A stretch of DNA of 64,000 bases, from contig JAQFVV010006313.1 of NCBI GenBank assembly GCA_028023455.1, positions 3,389,147-3,453,146 on the forward strand, written 5' to 3'. The notes beneath the pieces were generated by a model. The model had not been told where the DNA came from. It did not search any database and saw nothing but the letters and a program-made list of their open reading frames with translations. Made by a program: the position numbers and the translations under genes. Position 1 is the first letter of the stretch; every line of letters starts with the position of its first letter. Source of the DNA: Epiperipatus broadwayi. Taxonomy: Eukaryota > Onychophora > Udeonychophora > Euonychophora > Peripatidae. Positions 31,435-44,657 of this stretch are shown here, piece after piece.

Positions 31435-32128
31435 TTTAGGCAGATATAAAAAAGAAATATTGGGAGATATATTGATGACTTAATAAGCATTGGAGACAAG
31501 AAAACCATATTACATGAGAAATTGAAATTGTTTTATAATAAAGTGAAATTCAAACATTAAGTGGATGTAAAAAATAAAATAGACAAAAAGTGGATTTCTT
31601 TGGCTTAAGTGCCATCTGTAAGTATGGAGTTAAAATGTATAATTGACAAAGATTATAATATAGGATTCTGATCACCTTTGTGTTTAAATAGACTAATAAA
31701 TAATTCAGAGAATTGTGTGGAAAAAATGAATAAGTACAAAGTGGTTTATTCAATAGCCTGCAGAGAAATGGGTTGTAATAATGATGAAATGAAGGCTAAT
31801 GTATTAACATGATTGCAATAGCATGTTTATCAATATGAAAAAGCTAAAATTGATTCACAAGTTAATTCAGTTTTTTTAAATCATGAAAATATTTGAGGAC
31901 ATAAGCTTTATCCTCAAAATATCAGTACTGTTTGAAATGAATCAAACTATAGAAAGAAGATGTTGAATAAAATTTGGTTTATTGCTAAGTCAAATAATGT
32001 TATCAATCAACATAACACCAGTGTCCCACTGAGCATGCACTGGAAGATTAACTGTTCAGTTCCAATATGTCATATGAGTCTGGTGCATGGTACCAAAAGT
32101 GCTTTCCAAAATAATATTAGTGTTTAGT
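31435..32128 (+). mobile_element. Penelope-like element, right arm of inverted pair
   Basis: A plus-strand PLE fragment: GRYIDDLISIGDKKT (RT catalytic motif with YIDD) near 31,460, a shortened thumb/linker, then a GIY-YIG-like domain VVYSIACREMGC near 31,745, and NHENI followed by GHKL. The 3' end at 32,128 matches the left arm's end. In-frame stops occur in several places (for example after KFKH). Inactive. Confidence 0.8.
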
Positions 32129-35100
32129 ATTTTTTGAAACTTTCTGATATTGCTGTCACATTTTATATATGTACAATAATTTACATTATTTTATATAGTT
32201 ATTCTGTTACTTATTTAATATTTATAAGTGTTTAATTTTTAATCAATATGTGGAAAGATTTCTGTATGACAAGTGGAATGATGTAAAGAAAAAACTATGA
32301 GAAATTTCTCAAATAATAACAACAAATATTATTTTTTTAGAAAACTAAACAAAATTCCAAATAATTGATATATGAGTCCATACAGAAAAAATTGTACAAT
32401 GTCACCTCTTCAAAAGTATATAACAGAAGAAATAAAAATATAAAAATGTATCGTTTTATTAAAATAAAATCCTTTGAATTAAGCAAAATTAATCCAGCAT
32501 ATTGAAGTAATTTTCTATTGTTTATATAGTCCAAACTTCTCATTTATCAATTCGTTCATACAATTACAATAACATTCATATAAGTATTGCCCTTTTTATG
32601 AATATTTAGCATACTCAATAATAATATTAGCTCACCAATCCAGCAATGAAGGAATTATAAGACAGATGTATATTATCTATTTAAGCCTAAAATAAACTTT
32701 AAATTTTTTTAATTATTTATTTATCATATTTAGTCCTGATAATTAGCTAATCTCAAATATAGGATTTACACAAAACAATATATTATTCACATTTAAACCA
32801 ACCAAGAATTCTAGAGAGGTAATGTAGAATTACTCAATATCTTAATAAAACCACTCATAATGCCAGATAAAGCCATGGTAAAACCTTACCTATGCTTTCT
32901 TAAACATATTATAACTACAAACAAAATTTATCTTCTATAATAATAATGTAAGACAAAATGAAAGTATGGTGGCATAGGTCATAAGACATACCTACTTTTG
33001 AGAATTAATAAAATATCTATAATTTTGTTACTAGTAAGGATAATAATGAAAATGCACATCAAAATACTAAATAGGATTTGTCTTAAAATTAGAGAGAGTA
33101 TGAGCAACAATCCCTAAAATTATATATGTTATGAGCATAAATGTTAGAAAAACAACAAATGATAAGAGAGATCAAAACTGCCATCCCTTTTGAAAATAAG
33201 TTAGCAAAATAATGATGGAGACTAACAATCACATTGTTAAATAAACTGGCACATAAAAGCACTTCTAAAATAGAGAGAGAATAAACATGATATATCTAAC
33301 AAAAATGCAACAGCTAACAATTGTGAAATATATATATATATATCATTAAATAATGCCAAAATGTGGCTTTATTAACTTTAGGCAAGAAATAATTATAAAA
33401 TAAATTATAGAAATATACATCTCCTTATCAGCTTACAGCATAACAATATATCTTCAAAATAAATTATTTATATTTTTTAAAGGAAACACATACTATTTTA
33501 AAAATATGCTAATCTGATAAAGTACTATTCTCAGAACTTTACCTCATAACATTTTAAAATATAGCATATAACATGAAAATAATATGCACATAAATAAAAC
33601 ATAAAAAAACATAGTACAAATTAATTCAACTTTTTTGCCATCAAATAAATACATTACATGATACTCTTCTGCTTTCTTCTTGAATTATTCTGCATTAAAC
33701 ATGAATATGAAAAAAAATAATTGCAATAATATCTTCTGAACAGCAAGCATATCAATTATATAAATCAATATAATGAAGGTATGAAAATTTACAGCATAAA
33801 TATGAAATATTGGATGCATTTCTTGTGGATATCCATACTAAATTTTAAATACATCTGTTAAAAAATATATGACAAAATAATATGTCTTTTCATTGTATGT
33901 CCTTTCATTAAATCCGTTCATAGATTTAAATTACAATAAATGTGCATAATACTGCAGTAAATATATCTCAAGTCATTGAACTCACGTTTTTAAATTAATA
34001 CATTATACAAATTATTTAAATTTGTATTAATAATGTAAATATTGTATAACAAAGTTCTGGTGAATAACTCATCAAATATTATTAAATATTTGCAGGGGAA
34101 AGTATATAAATAAAATAGAACAAACTTCTAAAATTTAAAATAATTCAAGAAGTATAGAGTCATTTTAATAAAATTAATTAAAGAATATTTTCATTTTTAA
34201 AATAAATTATAATAAATTAAAAATTTTTGCTTCTATATATGAATACATTTGATTTTTATGTATCTAAATCATTGTTCATTGCAATTAATATATTTTCATT
34301 AATTATCTTTTCATGAGATTAATTCAATGCTATATATTAATTTATTCTGATTGGGATACATACGGGAATATTTGTTTAAAGAATATTTAGTGATAAGTGT
34401 GATGCTGCAAGTAATGGTTTGGTATCAAAATTAGTACTTTAGAATATTACAACTTTAAATACATGACATTATAATAATCACAAGAATTGGATACACATTT
34501 ATATATTAGTATTATTCTATACCTTGTTTGTTACCCCTAGATACATATTTAACATCCACATAAGTTAATATTGATATAGCTTCATATTCATCATCTTTTT
34601 TGTTCAAATTTCTACTTTTTGTTTATTCTTATTAATTTTATATTGTGATTATTATCACAACCAAACAACCTTTAAACATTTTTTATTATTGTTATTACAA
34701 TAAAAGTTTACATCATCGCTTAAAACAAATGTGTTTGGCATGCATTTTTTTTTATTGTGATGTTTCTCTTTAAACAAAGAGTTTGTAACAATCCAATCTG
34801 TGTCTTATTCAAAAAATCAATAACAAGTTATTATTTGAGTACAGACACGCAATAAAATTGTTTTAATATCATAGGGATGTACTTTTCTGATATTTCTAGT
34901 ACATGTGTGAGTCTCTAATAAAAAATAATATTATTGATACAATTACACTATCTAACGGGAATAAAAACATTTCTTTCCCTGAACATTCCATGTGCCCATT
35001 ACATCAATGCACTGCTCTCTATTCTCAAATGTGCTTCACAACTAATTCAATAATTAAATAATTACCAGTGTTGTATTAATTAATATCTATACATTTTCAA

Positions 35101-36082
35101 ATTTATTATTCGTTTACAAAATTATTAACATGAAAAGAAATGACCTCTACTCGTGAAGTTAAATTATTAGCAATAATAAATGATGCTTTGATATATCTTA
35201 GTATGACTGAATGTTTACTGTAATTAATTAACTATCCTTACAAAAACCCTTAAAAATGGCCACTTATTCATTTTATATATTTTTTATATTAACTTTCCTT
35301 GTCTGTGTATGTTTCTGTATGTAAGTACATACTTTCTGTGTATGTGTCTATCTGTTTATCCACATTTTTTAATTTTGTTCAGCTGAGATTTTATTTTAGT
35401 TTTGACCTTTCTTGTTTTTAATGAAAAAAGTTACATAGGATAAAAGATTTAATAAATAAAACTTCTTTTTATATAGGAGTTTCTTTATTATCATAAATGT
35501 TTGTTTTTTCATGTCTTGTTATTAAATAATAATTTTTGACAGATTCTTCTTCACTTTAAAAATAAAAAGTAAAAAATAAAATCATATGTAAAAATTAGTT
35601 TTTTTTTAAAAAATAATGTTTGTATGTAAACAGTACTACGTGACTAAAAAGTAGAAAGTAATCCAACTAAAAGGTAGAAAAAAAGTGAATCATAATTAAT
35701 TTGCCATTTTTGAAAAATATTAGAGAATTTAAAAATCTATATTTAATCTAAAACAATTGGAAATTGCAAAAAAATTGTCATTTCATAAAAGCATTTGAGG
35801 CCTTTTTGATTTTTATAATTTATTGGAATCTCAAATGCCTTTTGTAAATGATATGTTTTCTACATAATTCCAACTGTTTTATAACAAGTCTAGACTTTAA
35901 GATCTCTGATATTTTCCAAGAATGACAAATTAACCAAGATTCAATTTTCTTTCTACATTTTAGCCAGATTCATTTATTTTTTTTACTTTTTCATTAGCTA
36001 ATATTATTTACATAAAAGCATTATTTAAAAAAAATATTTTTAGATGTGTTTTTTATTAAATCTGCAAAGAAAGTATGACAAG
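32129..36082. other. long AT-rich DNA, no gene seen
   Basis: About 4 kb of A/T-rich DNA with scattered short frames of biased composition. No mobile-element motif, RNA gene or long repeat was recognised. Confidence 0.45.
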
Positions 36083-36131
36083 AGGATTGGTTATTGATAT
36101 AACTAGTATTTGACAAGTATATTGATTCAGT

Positions 36132-36165
<34 letters not shown>

Positions 36166-36252
36166 ACTGAATCAATATACTTGTATATATATATATATAT
36201 AATAACTGAATCAATATACTTGTCAAATACTAGTTATATCAATAACCAATCC
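36083..36252. repeat. near-perfect palindrome with (TA)n core and duplicated inner unit
   Basis: A left arm of about 52 bases beginning AGGATTGGTTATTGATATAA runs to a (TA)n core. The right arm is its inverse. The inner 21 bases of the right arm (ATAACTGAATCAATATACTTG) occur twice, separated by another (TA)n run. This arrangement would form a long hairpin. Confidence 0.85.
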
Positions 36253-36299
36253 TATATATATATATATTAAATGTCTGTATTTTTAAATAATAAAATAAT

Positions 36300-36781
36300 T
36301 CAAATAAATCTATATAATAAAATATCCAAATTTTAATAAATATATTCTTTACAGGAAGAACTTTCAATTGTAATACTGATAATCTTTAGCAACCATCAAT
36401 TAGTATAAATTTACACACAATAAAATTTTTATATTACCCATTATTCAATTCATTCAAATTTACCACAATTCTGTTGTTTTTATATAAGCCAATTATCTAT
36501 TTATTAAACTCACTCTCTATTTCTAGATATTATCAGTGCTTCTTTAATTTTTCGTTTTTCCATACATCGTTAAAATTGAATAAATTTCTTATCTCTATTA
36601 TCAAATTTAAAACCGTAATTACACGTTTTATTATGATCCAAAATAAATGATGGAGTATTCATACATATTGAAGTTTTATTTCCTTTCTGTATATGTTTAT
36701 ACAATATCTTATGATCATTATATAATTTTTGTAATGTACACTTTGATCCCCCTATATATTTCATTCTACAACCATGTATCA

Positions 36782-36795
<14 letters not shown>
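36300..36795 (-). mobile_element. PLE (second family) GIY-YIG and 3' end, minus strand
   Basis: Minus-strand copy of the 3' half of the PLE at 42.24-44.66 kb. It encodes GCRMKYIGGSKCTLQKLY, NTPSFILDHNK and CNYGFKFDNRDKKF (36,570-36,775) and continues through the 3' untranslated part to about 36,300. Its 5' side ends in a (CA)n(TA)n tract. The segment that should precede it lies at 42,092-42,235 in the same orientation, suggesting the copy was split. Confidence 0.75.
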
Positions 36796-36847
<52 letters not shown>

Positions 36848-36852
36848 AGGTT

Positions 36853-36886
<34 letters not shown>

Positions 36887-36892
36887 AACCTT
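36781..36892 (+). repeat. (CA)n-(TA)n microsatellite with palindromic end
   Basis: (AC)14-15 at 36,781-36,810, (TA)n to about 36,842, then GGTTACAATA, (TA)n, TATTGTAACC. It lies exactly where the GIY-YIG coding sequence of the minus PLE is cut. Confidence 0.9.
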
Positions 36893-36899
36893 CCATCTG

Positions 36900-39800
36900 A
36901 TCATTGGACAGTTAGGCCCACACATTTCTGGGTGCCATAATCCTATATAACCTAGCTACATCCTTAATCAATCAATCAAGCCACTACGTTGCACCATAAT
37001 CTCAATTGTAACCTTCTCACTGGTCTAACTGGTCACAAATGAATCATGCCACTTGTTTTAGTGACTAATTCTCCTATGCAACCTATCATACCCTCATTAT
37101 CAAGAATATAAGCACAAAGAAACAAAAGTGTAAAACTAACGAAATGATTCCTGTCTTGAATAAAACTAGCATGAAACTATAGATCTAAAGAAGATCACAA
37201 GATGATTAATAAAGATAATAACTTCTGGAAACCAGCTTTGAAATCCACACAAACAAAATGTGATGAGTTAAATTTGATGTTCAGCAAACTAATAAATAAC
37301 TAATAATTATATCTCTGGAATGATTATGAAAATTAAATTTATAAATGAAATAATAAGTAAATTATGATGTAGATGATTAAATGGATGCTGAAAGAAGTAA
37401 TAATTAAATAGTGGAATGAAATGAATCTAAGAATGAAGAGAAAAGAATGAAGATGTATGAGAATAATGACTGATTAAGATGATGATAGAATAAGAGTTAA
37501 TGAATAGTTAAGATGATAAAAGAATAAAAGTTAATGTATGATTAATCAATTATAATAATGAATTAATATCAAATGAGAATGAATAAGTAAAAGAACAATC
37601 AAGACGAATTTGAAGAACAATGCAAATGATGGAGATTGAAATCTGAAACTATAAACTAATATAGTAATAAATGGTAAAAAGATAAGCTAACTAAAAATAC
37701 GGATTTCAAGCTTGACACAACCAGAATATTTATCCTGAAGTTAAAACAAACTATCCATTTTATGCCAAAGAAGTAATTTACATCTTAAAGCTTAGTTGAC
37801 TTTCATAAACAGTGAAAGTAATCTTTTTCACATCCAACTATAATAATTATTCAGATATAAAATTTATTACAAATTTAAATTCTACCTTGAAACTTAACAA
37901 CTAATTCTTCTCAGGGTTCAAACACTCAAAATCATTATGCACAATATATTTGGGTCAGTGAGAGGGATTTTGCCACTACCCAAACACAATGCACATGACA
38001 GCTCTTAATATAATCTCAAATTAACAACTGTATTTAGAAGTTCTAAAGAAACTTTAAAACTAATATAAACTTTAGAATTTAGGAATAGGAATGACTTTTT
38101 AATAATTAAAAATCATAACTTACCAAATTCCTTTTCTTAGATAATTATAAACCATGTGATCAAGGTCAGTGAATTAAATCAATTAAATCAATATTATATT
38201 TATCTTTTAATCTATTACTTAAAATAACCTATACTCTAAGTTATTAACATTTTGATTATTGTGTGATGATGCATTAGATATACTAATAAATTACAAGGCT
38301 TACCAAAATTATTATGATATAGCATAAGATAGTTAATTGTACTATATTCGTCAATGATGATTTCAATTTATAATCTTCTGATAGATCGATAGCAATAACA
38401 ATAATAGTGTATATATGTGGTAATTAGCAATAAGATTACAGGCAACTAAATAAATTTTTAAACACAACAAACTTTATTTACAAATTTTAGTTCAAAGACA
38501 TGGCATGAAATAAAACAAATACATCAAAATAGATTCAGGAATGGGAAAAATACCTGATGTACAATTGACCATACACTTAGTCAATGCAACTAACCTATGC
38601 AATGATATTAAGAATATCATTTATTACTCTTTAGCTTATCTTAAGGAATGAAATAATGAAACTTATTTAAGCTGCACTAGCACTTAAATTACAAAACTAG
38701 CAGTATATTTAGAACTTTAGGATATGCACCAAGTTTAAATTTAGAATTCAAAAATTATAAAGTATTGCATTCTCATAAAGCCCTTTCTTTTACCAGAATA
38801 TGATAAGGGCAATTATCATATTCTGCGCAATTAATAACTTATTCAAATTTGAAATGAATAGGTTTGGTGCATTAAAGTAAGAATAAACATCAAAAGTCAA
38901 ATACACATAGATCTCACTACAACATTTCCTATGTCCACAACTTATTATTGAATACTTCTGATCTTACCAATCTATTGTCAAATCATTATTTGATGAAGAT
39001 GAATCCACATGGCTAATGTGCATCTTTTGCTTTGACATCTAAAAATTTCCACAATCATTAATAGATCTTGGTTTGATCTGTCTATAACTGATAATAATCC
39101 TACAACATAATAAAACACTATAACAATTAAGCTAACACTACAGATAAATCAGTGTTCTTAAATCTAACATTATTTTATACTTGCTATATGATTTTTGAAC
39201 TACTATACTTCATCTACATGCTGGAAAAACTAACTCAATATCATCATGAAGGATTTACCACTAAAAAGGGAGACTCTACAAAACAACATGACAGTTGCAT
39301 AATAATATGGCTAATTCCACTACCTCTCTATGGGTATATACATGTGTGGGCTTTGCCTCATCACAGAAAAAAATAGAATTCAGACCATGTATATCCTTTC
39401 TCTTAGGATTATCGATACTAATAAGCATTAATTACTACTTAGCCTCTACCAAAACTTCCTCTCATGGAGTCAGCAATAGGTGACTCTCCATCAGCCCATG
39501 CTCAATATTAATATTAATCTATTGGATGCCATTTTATTTGAACATCATATCAGCTAAAAATTGTCACTAATCATTCTCAAATTATAGCAAGGTAAAACAA
39601 TACCAACAATATCAGTGGAAATATACATATTCCATTTTACAATGCAAAACAATTAATGTATCTATAGACAAACCTAAATACATATGTCAAATGATCACTA
39701 ATTATTTTAAAATGACAACTATACCTTTGTTACAGAGAGCACAACATATTTAAGCAATAAAGATCAAACCTGCATTTGTATTCAAAGTGGACAAGTTCAT

Positions 39801-40037
39801 TTTTATACAAAATTACAAAATAAAAAAGGTTTATATCAAATTTTCTTTTATATAAGAAAATAATTTGGTCATTCTAATATCTTTGACAGAATGTCTGCAT
39901 GTTCACTCTTTAATAATACACATTAAAATCTGTTTTAAAATATGACAGAAGTAAATATCTCTCTCTCACTTTCTCTAGATAAATGATCTATGTCATGTAA
40001 TAGATGTATATATTTTACACACCTTTTTCTTTTTTCT
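36900..40037. other. AT-rich DNA, no gene recognised
   Basis: The interior of the candidate insertion. Slightly higher complexity near 36,893-37,110 and 39,220-39,480, with a 74-codon frame at 39,152-39,376 that has no known motif. I see no coding signal worth naming. Confidence 0.4.
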
Positions 40038-40043
40038 TTAACC

Positions 40044-40089
<46 letters not shown>

Positions 40090-40098
40090 GGTTAAATA

Positions 40099-40138
<40 letters not shown>

Positions 40139-40140
40139 TG
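40038..40140. repeat. two abutting (TA)n palindromes
   Basis: TTAACCCAATAAT, (TA)n, ATTATTGGGTTAA (40,038-40,095), followed directly by ATATGAATAT, (TA)n, ATATTCAT (40,096-40,140). Same style as the palindromes at 36.1 and 36.85 kb. Confidence 0.85.
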
Positions 40141-42091
40141 CCACAATAAAACATATGTTTAAAACAAAATTCCCAAATAACTCATGACATAAGTGATATA
40201 CATAATGCAGCAGTAATAAAAAAAGAAATAATAAACAAATGTTTTCTTCCATTAAATTTTATACAATTCATCCAAGTTATTTCATCTTTGTGAGTTGAAC
40301 TGATAATAACTGATATTCTGATGAGCAAACATTCCAGATAATGCGTATATGTGTTTATTATCCTGTTGGATGTATAATAACACAATATTCACCACTTATC
40401 CAAAGGCAAAAATTATTTGATGGTTTCTGTACCGATAATTAATAAGGCAATTAAAATCCACACTTCCAATTGTAGCAGACTTAAAAGGATAGGTTTATCT
40501 ATTTTTCTCTAGATAATTTTCCTGAATATCTCTTTAAATTATTGTAATCGTCAAAACAAACTTTTTAAAGACCTTTACTGCTTTATTCTGTGAATGTTTC
40601 AAGTGAAGCATAACTAAAATCATTTATTTACATTTGAATCCTGATAATTTTTATTGAAAATGAGTAGAATTTTATTACACTTAACATTTTTTTTTCAAAT
40701 TCTTTATTACTTTTATTCTTTCCTTCGTGGTAGTAGATATGTAACAATCTTTAAATGGTCGGGTCATTTTTAAACTATTTTTAAAATCATACTTATACGC
40801 ATTGCACAAAAAACTTCTATAAATAAATAATTATTTTGTTTCATTTTTATCAGCAAGCAGCAAAGCATGATATGATTAACAATATTAAAAGAAATTTATC
40901 CAATTTTTAATATGATATCCTTAACATTTTAATGAGTTTGTAATTTTTCTATTACTATCATTACACAAGTTTGGCGCTATAAAAAAAAATCAGCCGATGA
41001 GTATTTATTTTTTAATAAAGAATTAAAAATAAAATTACTTGCAATTATCTTTCAACTTTATTAAAATATGATATAAAAGACTTTTGATTTTATTTATGAT
41101 ATCTTCTGAAATCCCTCTTTCAAAATTATTTTGAATTTATTTTCTTGAAATTATGATTTTCAAACGAACATCTTTTCTGCTCTATATTTGCTAATGGCAT
41201 GAAAATACAAACATTATCAACTTTTTAGTTTACTTATAAATAATTTGTGTATCATTTTTTAAGAAGAGTTTTCAAAAATATAAACAACATAAAAGCAAAA
41301 GCTTACTTTTTCTTGAATTTTCCTGGGTTTGAAGCAATACTTATTTAGATAAAGACATATTTACATGACTTTTATTTCCTTCTCCAGTATGAATCCTATG
41401 AACTATACGGTCGTGGAGGTGGTGCTTAAAATGATAGCAAGGTTTTTAGATTTATTCCAGCATTTCTAGATAGCGAGATATTATAATTTCATTCAATTAG
41501 ATTCCAGAATTTTCTGATTTTTAATTTTTTTTCTCCCTATTTTAGATCAGAGTTGAGTTATGTGGTTGCTTAGTTTTTGTTTTTCATAATCAACCCCTTC
41601 CCCCTACAACTTGGTTAGGTCATATATAGCTTGTTTTTACAATGGATTGTGGGAGCAATTAAAAACAATAATCTTACTGTAAATAATTAATATTACCCCC
41701 TCTGGCTTCATTTTTAATAACTACCCATAATGATTCAAGACAGCTTTAGATTTACTACATAAAAAATATGCTTAAGTAATTTACTGTAATGATTCATTTT
41801 ACAAGACTTACAAATTTGATTTAATTATTTATTTATTTCAATTTCTATTCAACAATAATAAATAGCAATATATTTATCTCCTAATTAATAACAATACTTT
41901 TAGATTGTTATTTTAGTCTAGTCAGAGCCTAGACTGGGTTTGAAATCTCATCTCCACTTAAGCAGATTTTCCAGTGCATCCAAAACAGTCTTTATTGAAA
42001 GCCACTCATTAAGATTTTCATGCCAGATATATCATTATTATTTAAAATTTTGGATTATTAAATACAGGGACCTAAATAAAAGGTCACAATA
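40141..42091. other. AT-rich DNA, no gene seen
   Basis: No supported frame. Contains short pyrimidine-rich patches near 41,590 and nothing recognisable as a mobile-element protein. Confidence 0.4.
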
Positions 42092-42235
42092 TATATATAA
42101 TAGAACTTAGTTCAAACTTAGAAATCTGGGTTTTAGAATTATTTATCATATCATTTATATTATTTGATGAGTCAAAAGATACCCTACACAAACCACTATA
42201 AAGTTTATTAATTAATTGAGCTTGTGTTTTCTAAT
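42092..42235 (-). mobile_element. PLE (second family) fragment, inverted relative to the adjacent copy
   Basis: About 140 bases that are the inverse of 43,980-44,118 with few differences (for example AACCCAGATTTCTAAGTTTG on the minus strand). It is a 5'-truncated minus-strand piece directly upstream of the plus-strand PLE, ending at a (TA)n tract at 42,092. Likely the upstream part of the minus copy that continues at 36,795. Confidence 0.75.
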
Positions 42236-42482
42236 TGTTCTGTTAAAGTAAATAAGTTATGTAAATTGAGTATGAAATCTATGGATTATTTTTAAAATGT
42301 AATACTTCATAATATAATTGATCAATGTAAGTATTTGCTGTTCTATAATAGAAGGTATTTAAGAATGTTACATTATTTTATTTACATTAAGATTACTGAA
42401 TATTTATATGAATATAAAAAGATTTGTCAAATACATTTTAATAATTTACATTTAAAAATGATAGATAAATTTAATTAAAAAA

Positions 42483-44113
42483 ATGAACATTTGTTTAATA
42501 AAATATTTCCAAGAAATTTTAGTGATCAGAATTACGTGAATATACCTGGTGTTGAGTTGAATTTTAATCAGTGTTATATTTCAAATTTTGGATCTAATTA
42601 TGTAGGTGCAGGTGATAAAGATTCTAGTATTGAATTAAAGACTGCTGTTAAATATTTGGTTGATGTTATAAAATGTGATGTAAATGATAAGAATATAATA
42701 ATGAAATAAAAAATAAAACATTTGATAATAAAAATGATAATATTTAGTTAAAACAAATTTATGAATTTAAAAAAAGAAAAAAGTAATGAATTGATTTGTT
42801 TGAAAGAAGACAAAGGATTATGAATGTGTTTAATGAAGCAGAATAAATATAATATGAAAATTATGGATCAAATGAAAAAACTTTGTTTTGAAAAAGTGAA
42901 TTAAATAATATTGATACAAATAGAATGAAATATATTAGTGATGTTTTAATGACTGCTAACAAGAAAAAAGATATTGATGCAAGACATATTATAGCTTACA
43001 TCTGTCATCTGCAGTTTTTCAATAATTTTTGAAAATATAAAATTGTATAAGAATGGTTATCCATTAAGAGTGATAGTAGATTTTGGAGGTGTTTTTTACT
43101 ATAATGCTTGTAGATATACTGAAAGAATAATGCAAGATGTGCTTGGATTTAGTGATTATATAGTTTCTTCATCATTTGATTTTGTTAATAGGATTAAAAA
43201 TATAAAAAAATAGAGAATGATGTTATGTGTACATTTGACATATCTGAAATGTATGGTTCAATTGATCATATGGAATTAATAGAGTTTATTGAAAGAGCTT
43301 TGATTTTAAAATTGATAGATAATAACAATAAGAATTTTATTATAAAATTACTAAGGTTTGTAAATGATCATATATATGTTAAATTTAATGATTGCTTTTA
43401 TAAAATGAATTATGGTTGGCCAATGGATCTTCTGGTAGTATTACAAATTTGTAACTTTTTTATTTCTAGTTATGAATTTAAAATATTACTCAGGTAAAAG
43501 ATAAAAAATTAAAGGATATTGTAGATATGTTGATGATGTTTTTGGAAGTGCACATAATAAAACAATAGTTGATTTACTTAATGAGTTAAATATGATTAAT
43601 AATATAAAATGGGTGTTAATTGAAGAGAAACAAAATTCTATAATTTTTTTAGATATATTTATTAAAATAAATAATAATGTATTAGATTATAATATGACTT
43701 TAAAGCCTGTTGAAATTAGAAGTTATATCCCATATAATTCTAGAGTTCATATTAGACATAAATTGGCTAGATTGAAGTCATTTTTGTTGAGAAATGATTA
43801 TTTGTGTAAGTTTGTTAGAGATAAAATTGAAAATATTAATGTATTTGTTACTGATATGTTAAATGTTGGTTATCGAAGGAATATTATTTATAACACAACT
43901 AAAAAATATAATGAAAATAAATGTAATAATAAAAAAAATATTAAATAAATTAAAAAATGATAAATGAGTTTCTATTCCTTTTATATCTAATCAAAAAGCT
44001 AAATTAATTAATAAACTTTATAACAGTTTGTGTAGGGTATCTTTTTTCTTTTCAAATAATATAAATGATATGATAAATAATTCTAAAACCCAGATTTCTA
44101 AGTTTGAACTAAG

Positions 44114-44188
<75 letters not shown>

Positions 44189-44504
44189 TTGCAGAATGAA
44201 ATATATAGAGGAATCAAAGTGTACATTACAAAAATGTTATAGTGATAATAGGATATTGTATAAATGTATACAGAAAGAAAATGAAACTTCAATATGTTTG
44301 AATACTCCATCGTTTATGTTTGATCATAATAAAATGTGTAATTACGGTTTTAAATTTGATAATAGAGATTTGAAAATTATTCAAATTGAACGATGTAATG
44401 AAAAACGAAAAATTAAAGAAACAATGATAATATCTAGAAATAGAAAGGGTTTACTGAATAGACAATTGGCTAATATAAAAATAACAAAATTGTGGGAAAT
44501 TTGA
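42483..44504 (+). pseudogene. PLE polyprotein relic: reverse transcriptase and GIY-YIG
   Basis: The N-terminal part (42,491-42,709) reads INLNFNQ-like PLE sequence. RT: CTFDISEMYGSIDHMELIEF (motif with the first catalytic Asp) at 43,225-43,497, then CRYVDDVFGS with YVDD at about 43,520-43,550 in another frame. The thumb YIPYNSRVHIRHKLARLKSF (43,592-43,948) is the typical PLE block after RT. The nuclease part (44,028-44,504) has a (TA)n-coded Ile-Tyr stretch where the GIY core should be, followed by GCRMKYIEESKCTLQKCY and an LLNRQLANIK end. At least five breaks. The family function is target-primed reverse transcription; this copy is inactive. Confidence 0.8.
44118..44187 (+). repeat. (TA)n tract inside PLE nuclease
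   Basis: Two (TA)n runs separated by TTCATATA. In frame they add Ile-Tyr repeats at the GIY position. Confidence 0.9.
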
Positions 44505-44657
44505 ATGAATTGAATGATGAGTAACATAAAGTTTTTATTGTGTGTAAATTTACACTAATTGATGGTTGATAAAGATTGTCAGTGTTACAATCGTAAGTAC
44601 TTCCAGTAAAGAATATATTTATTAAAATTTGAATACTATGTTAAATAGATTTATTTG

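Larger units (their letters stand above)
36850..42092. mobile_element. candidate 5.2-kb insertion splitting a PLE copy
   Basis: The left boundary reads inward ATATTGTAACCTT, the right boundary reads inward ATATTGTGACCTT; both sit against (TA)n. The two halves of one minus-strand PLE lie outside. The interior is A/T-rich with no transposase or RT motif and includes (TA)n palindromes at 40.04-40.14 kb. It may be a non-autonomous DNA element inserted at TA, or a rearrangement. The terminal match is only about 13 bases with one difference. Confidence 0.4.
42236..44657 (+). mobile_element. Penelope-like element, second family, nearly full-length relic
   Basis: Plus strand. Coding remnants cover RT and GIY-YIG; the 3' untranslated part is shared with the minus copy to 36,300, which defines the end near 44,657. 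The 5' boundary is less certain and is placed directly after the inverted fragment. Many stops and frameshifts, and a (TA)n tract inside the nuclease. Confidence 0.75.

Noticed and set aside
39152-39483. Plus-strand frames of 62-74 codons as a host exon
   Set aside because: No domain, no convincing splice context, and located within a candidate inserted unit.
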